From Roseobacter cerasinus (GTDB lineage Bacteria > Pseudomonadota > Alphaproteobacteria > Rhodobacterales > Rhodobacteraceae): a DNA stretch of 64,000 nucleotides. Position numbers and translations under genes: made by a program. The notes under the pieces are model-generated. The model had not been told where the DNA came from. It made no database searches and worked only from the letters and a program-made list of their open reading frames with translations. Below are positions 61,226 to 64,000 of the stretch, piece by piece (the stretch's first letter is position 1; the number at the start of each line of letters is the position of its first letter). The stretch covers positions 124,001-188,000 of the forward strand of contig NZ_BLIV01000003.1 of the NCBI RefSeq assembly GCF_009811755.1, in the 5' to 3' direction.

Positions 61226-63216
61226 TTGAGAAGAGCCGCCGCCCAATTCATCAGCACCTTTGACGCGCCGACGCTCAGATGATCATCATCCGAGTAGTAG
61301 CTGGATGATGGATCTCCGAAAGAACAGATGCCTTGCGGCTCGCAAAGCACATCTGCCGGATCGTGCAGACTCACCCGTTCGGAAAGGTTGGCCGTGTGGG
61401 TCAGACGTGCTTTGACCTCTCCGGTAAAGGCTTGATGCGCTTCAGCGGACACCGCGCTAAGGCGGAGAACGTCGCCGCCATGACGAAAGTGTTCGTTGAA
61501 GACCTGCTTCGGGTCATATCTCTGATGAGGAACCTGCGCGACAAAGCTGATCCGAGCGCCAGCGTCGTTGTACATGCTGACAGTAGTATCCAACGCGGCC
61601 CCGAGGATATCAATCCGCTCTTGCCGGCTGTTGGCCCACTCCTGCCCTGGGTGGCGGATGTTTTGTGTGTAGCCGCAGTCCTCCTTGGGTTCGCCGCAAA
61701 CATAGTAGTTCCAGCGTGATGAAAAGATCACCTTTGGGATCTCATTCGCCCTGACAAACTCCAGAACGCGTGCGGCCAGTTGCAGACATTGCCCCGACAG
61801 CGGCTCACCCCGCCGCGGTTCCAGGTCAGATAGAAGCGGGCAACCCGATCGTGCGATCAGCAGCCCGGCTTTTCCGTCCCTTAGGGCTGCGGCGTGCAGG
61901 GTCGCCGCCAGAGCGTCTGCATGACTGTCGCCGATCAGAAGAAAAGACACCGCCGATGTTCCGGCGCCCATCTTGCACCAGCTCTCAATTTCCAGGAAAT
62001 TGTCCTGATCAACACAGCGTGGCGCCTGCGCTTCCGGTCGCTCATAGGTTTTGAAGCTGGCCATGAATTCCGGCGGGATCGCGTCGTAGCTTTCATCGAT
62101 ACTGCGGTTCAACAGGAGGGCGCCAACCAGGCACAATCCGGCAAGCGGTGTGCCGACGATGACTGCAAATCGCCGCACCGAAAATACTTTTGCCCGTCTG
62201 AACGGCTGTTCAACCCATCTCCATGTGGCCCAGGCCAGCAAGACGGAGGTGACGATGCCGAAGGAGACAAGGACAGGGTCGGAGATCCCATCGTTCCAGA
62301 CCCGGAGATAGGCGAAGATCGGAAAATGCCAAAGATAGAGCGAATAGGATATCAACCCGACAGCAACGAACGCCCGGCTGGACAACAACTTGATCGCGGG
62401 GTCCTTTGGGTTTGCAAATCCGATGATGAAGACAGCACCAAGAACCGGCAGAAGGGTCAGAAGGGAGGGGTGTGCTGTGTTGTCTGTAAAGGTTGCAATG
62501 GCCCCCAGTATCATCAGCAGCCCAACCGACGGCATGTACCGCGCAAACGCGCCTGAAACAGCGAGCCGACCGCCCGGCACAAGAGCCAGAAGCGACCCCA
62601 GCAGCAATTCCCAGGCGCGTGTCACCGGGAGAAAGAAATTGGCGTCGAAATGCCGCCCTGACAGATACTGCGCCAGCATCAGAGACGCCAAGGCAAGACT
62701 GAACAGCAGCCACATGCGGACGTTCAAGCTGACACCCGCCAAACAGATCATAAGCAGCGGGAAGAGAAGATAAAACTGCTCTTCGACAGACAGGCTCCAG
62801 GTGTGCAGCAATGGCTTTAGCTGGCTGATTTCGGCGGTGTAGCTGTCCTCAAACAAGAAGAAAAAGTTCGAGTAGAAGAGGATGGAAGACAGGATGGAGC
62901 CGGAAAACTCGCGCAGGGCTGCAGGAGACAGAAGGACAGGCGCAACCATGGCTGCGGCCAGCAGGACACAGGTCAGCGCCGGTAGAATGCGCCGCGCGCG
63001 GCGTTCGTAGAACGTTTTGATCGAGAACTGACCGCTGTCGAGTTCCAGAGCAATGAGCCGCGTGATGAGAAAGCCTGATATGACAAAGAAAATGTCGACC
63101 CCGAGGTAGCCGCCCTGCGCAATGCGCGCGCCATCAACCACGTATCTGGAGTGGTAGAGGACAACGGACCCAACGGAGACTGCCCTCAAGCTATCGATTT
63201 CAGGTCTGTATTTCAT
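61222..63216 (-). CDS. acyltransferase 3 (OafA/YrhL type) with C-terminal SGNH domain
   Basis: This 664-residue protein has an N-terminal acyltransferase-3 membrane domain (~1-350; YRPEIDSLRAVSVGSVVLYH, GGYLGVDIFFVISGFLITRLI, WSLSVEEQFYLLFPL) and a C-terminal SGNH esterase-like domain (LLIGDSHADALAATL near residue 425; DDDHLSVGASKVL at the end, supplying Asp and His). Such proteins O-acetylate lipopolysaccharide or exopolysaccharide. It is a stand-alone gene. Its stop codon falls within the terminal repeat of a palindromic element. Confidence 0.93.
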   Translation of the reverse strand: MKYRPEIDSLRAVSVGSVVLYHSRYVVDGARIAQGGYLGVDIFFVISGFLITRLIALELDSGQFSIKTFYERRARRILPALTCVLLAAAMVAPVLLSPAALREFSGSILSSILFYSNFFFLFEDSYTAEISQLKPLLHTWSLSVEEQFYLLFPLLMICLAGVSLNVRMWLLFSLALASLMLAQYLSGRHFDANFFLPVTRAWELLLGSLLALVPGGRLAVSGAFARYMPSVGLLMILGAIATFTDNTAHPSLLTLLPVLGAVFIIGFANPKDPAIKLLSSRAFVAVGLISYSLYLWHFPIFAYLRVWNDGISDPVLVSFGIVTSVLLAWATWRWVEQPFRRAKVFSVRRFAVIVGTPLAGLCLVGALLLNRSIDESYDAIPPEFMASFKTYERPEAQAPRCVDQDNFLEIESWCKMGAGTSAVSFLLIGDSHADALAATLHAAALRDGKAGLLIARSGCPLLSDLEPRRGEPLSGQCLQLAARVLEFVRANEIPKVIFSSRWNYYVCGEPKEDCGYTQNIRHPGQEWANSRQERIDILGAALDTTVSMYNDAGARISFVAQVPHQRYDPKQVFNEHFRHGGDVLRLSAVSAEAHQAFTGEVKARLTHTANLSERVSLHDPADVLCEPQGICSFGDPSSSYYSDDDHLSVGASKVLMNWAAALLN

Positions 63217-63310
63217 TGTACGTCAGTCAGACCTATCCCTATCCGCTCTGGAATCAGGCGTCTCCAGCCCATTCGCCGTCGGACAGTGGTGCGCTACAAT
63301 TGCGCGCCCG

Positions 63311-63649
63311 TCAATGTGATCTGACCTCTGCGCGGCACGCAGCCCTTTGCCATACCTTGCGTGCCTTGCTGAGACGCCAGACCAACGGTGCGGACAGCAG
63401 CAAGAGCGGCAGGGCAAAGGCGCGATAGGTTATCTGGGCGTTAAAGCCCAGATATGCGCTCCAGGATCCGTTGAACAGCAGCAAGCTCTCCTCGATGCTG
63501 CTGCCTTCAAAGCCCAAGGCGCTGTGCAACACGAATTGCGCCAAAAAGAGGGTGACAGCTGCGTTCAGAAAACCCGGCAGCCCCCAACGCAGGGGCATCA
63601 AAACGCCGAAAGCCAGCGCTGCGGTCGAAACGGCAAGGGTCAGGATCAT
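63311..63649 (-). CDS. small membrane protein, function unknown
   Basis: This 112-residue protein has about three hydrophobic helices (LTLAVSTAALAFGVLMPL, FLNAAVTLFLAQFVLHSAL, FALPLLLLSAPLVWRL) and a basic C-terminus (KARKVWQRAACRAEVRSH). I do not recognise the family. It lies upstream of the acyltransferase on the same strand, with a 94-bp gap, so it may be transcribed with it. Confidence 0.55.
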   Translation of the reverse strand: MILTLAVSTAALAFGVLMPLRWGLPGFLNAAVTLFLAQFVLHSALGFEGSSIEESLLLFNGSWSAYLGFNAQITYRAFALPLLLLSAPLVWRLSKARKVWQRAACRAEVRSH

Positions 63650-63800
63650 GGCAAAAGGTCCAGAGATAGCGTCGATGTCTGCGTCTACCTAAGGGCAGCC
63701 GGTCAAAACCCAAGGCGGATCGGTCTCACGTTGTGGTGACACGCGTGGCCAATTGCACGGGTCTGCATCCTCTGTCATGCAGGCGGCAAGGAGAACGATC

Positions 63801-64000
63801 ATGCAGACAACATCCTGGGGGCTTGTCCTCACGCTCTGGGGTGCCGGCCTTGGGGCGGCAGCTCAATACGGCAAGTTCAGCGCGATTTTCGACCAACTGC
63901 CAGAGGTTTACCCGGAGGCGGGAGCCGCACTGGGGCTGATTGTGTCGGTTGTCGGGTTGCTCGGCATTTTTTTCGGCGTGGCAGCAGGGCTGATGGTGGC
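63801..64000 (+). CDS. MFS transporter, N-terminal part (continues past the window)
   Basis: The ATG at 63801 follows AAGGAG by seven bases. The 66 visible residues hold two membrane helices (WGLVLTLWGAGLGAAAQYG, LIVSVVGLLGIFFGVAAGL) joined by FSAIFDQLPEVYPEAG, as in the first two helices of a major facilitator transporter. The substrate is unknown. It is read away from the minus-strand membrane protein, and the 151-bp gap between them holds both promoters. Confidence 0.75.
   Translation, partial: MQTTSWGLVLTLWGAGLGAAAQYGKFSAIFDQLPEVYPEAGAALGLIVSVVGLLGIFFGVAAGLMV

Overview
The window is GC-rich, densely coded chromosomal DNA from an alphaproteobacterium of the family Rhodobacteraceae (Roseobacter type). 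The assignment rests on a complete Rhodobacter-type gene transfer agent (GTA) cluster followed by cysE, on an E1-beta pyruvate dehydrogenase subunit with its own lipoyl domain, on a GapR (DUF2312) nucleoid protein, and on the order pgk / ftsB-like / pdhA-pdhB-pdhC. I saw no rRNA, tRNA, CRISPR array, transposase or prophage integrase.

Layout. 1-6.9 kb: the end of a short-chain-fatty-acyl (ScfR/RamB-type) regulator, a receiver-only response regulator, a two-helix membrane peptide and a symporter-histidine kinase hybrid, an orphan FliM/FliN-like protein with a repetitive acidic tail, and small genes. 7-12.4 kb: GapR, a large winged-helix/degenerate-cyclase/AAA/TPR regulator, a LysR regulator and a J-domain protein. 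12.6-19.1 kb: two tandem secreted PilJ-N-domain proteins, trigger factor, a lipoprotein lytic transglycosylase, rpsF-rpsR-rplI and a YceI protein. 19.2-26 kb: a cytochrome b561-YceI fusion, then fabD-fabG-acpP, a GNAT gene, fabF and mltG.

26.1-40.5 kb: the complete GTA structural operon, g1 to g15 in canonical order with no broken frame: packaging (g1, g2), head (g3 to g6), neck (g7, g8), tail tube and tape measure (g9 to g11), and baseplate and cell-wall peptidase (g12 to g15). Its leader holds a palindrome, a good sigma70-type promoter, a strong intrinsic terminator and a hairpin covering the g1 ribosome-binding site, all before the first codon. Further strong hairpins flank the major capsid gene, and one closes the operon.

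40.6-52.8 kb: cysE, then on the minus strand pdhC, pdhB, pdhA, an ftsB-like gene and pgk; two cyclophilins; a secreted esterase; a bactofilin overlapping an M23 peptidase; a DUF455 ferritin-like protein and a Bcp peroxiredoxin. 52.9-64 kb: a large AsmA/YhdP-like protein, queA, an MFS transporter, DUF924, lpdA, an acyltransferase-3/SGNH protein whose stop codon lies in a roughly 107-bp palindromic element, and the start of another MFS gene. The pdhA and lpdA genes, 14 kb apart and on opposite strands, carry the same inverted repeat (AGTTTA-N4-TAAACT) 30-40 bp before their start codons, so E1/E2 and E3 are probably co-regulated.
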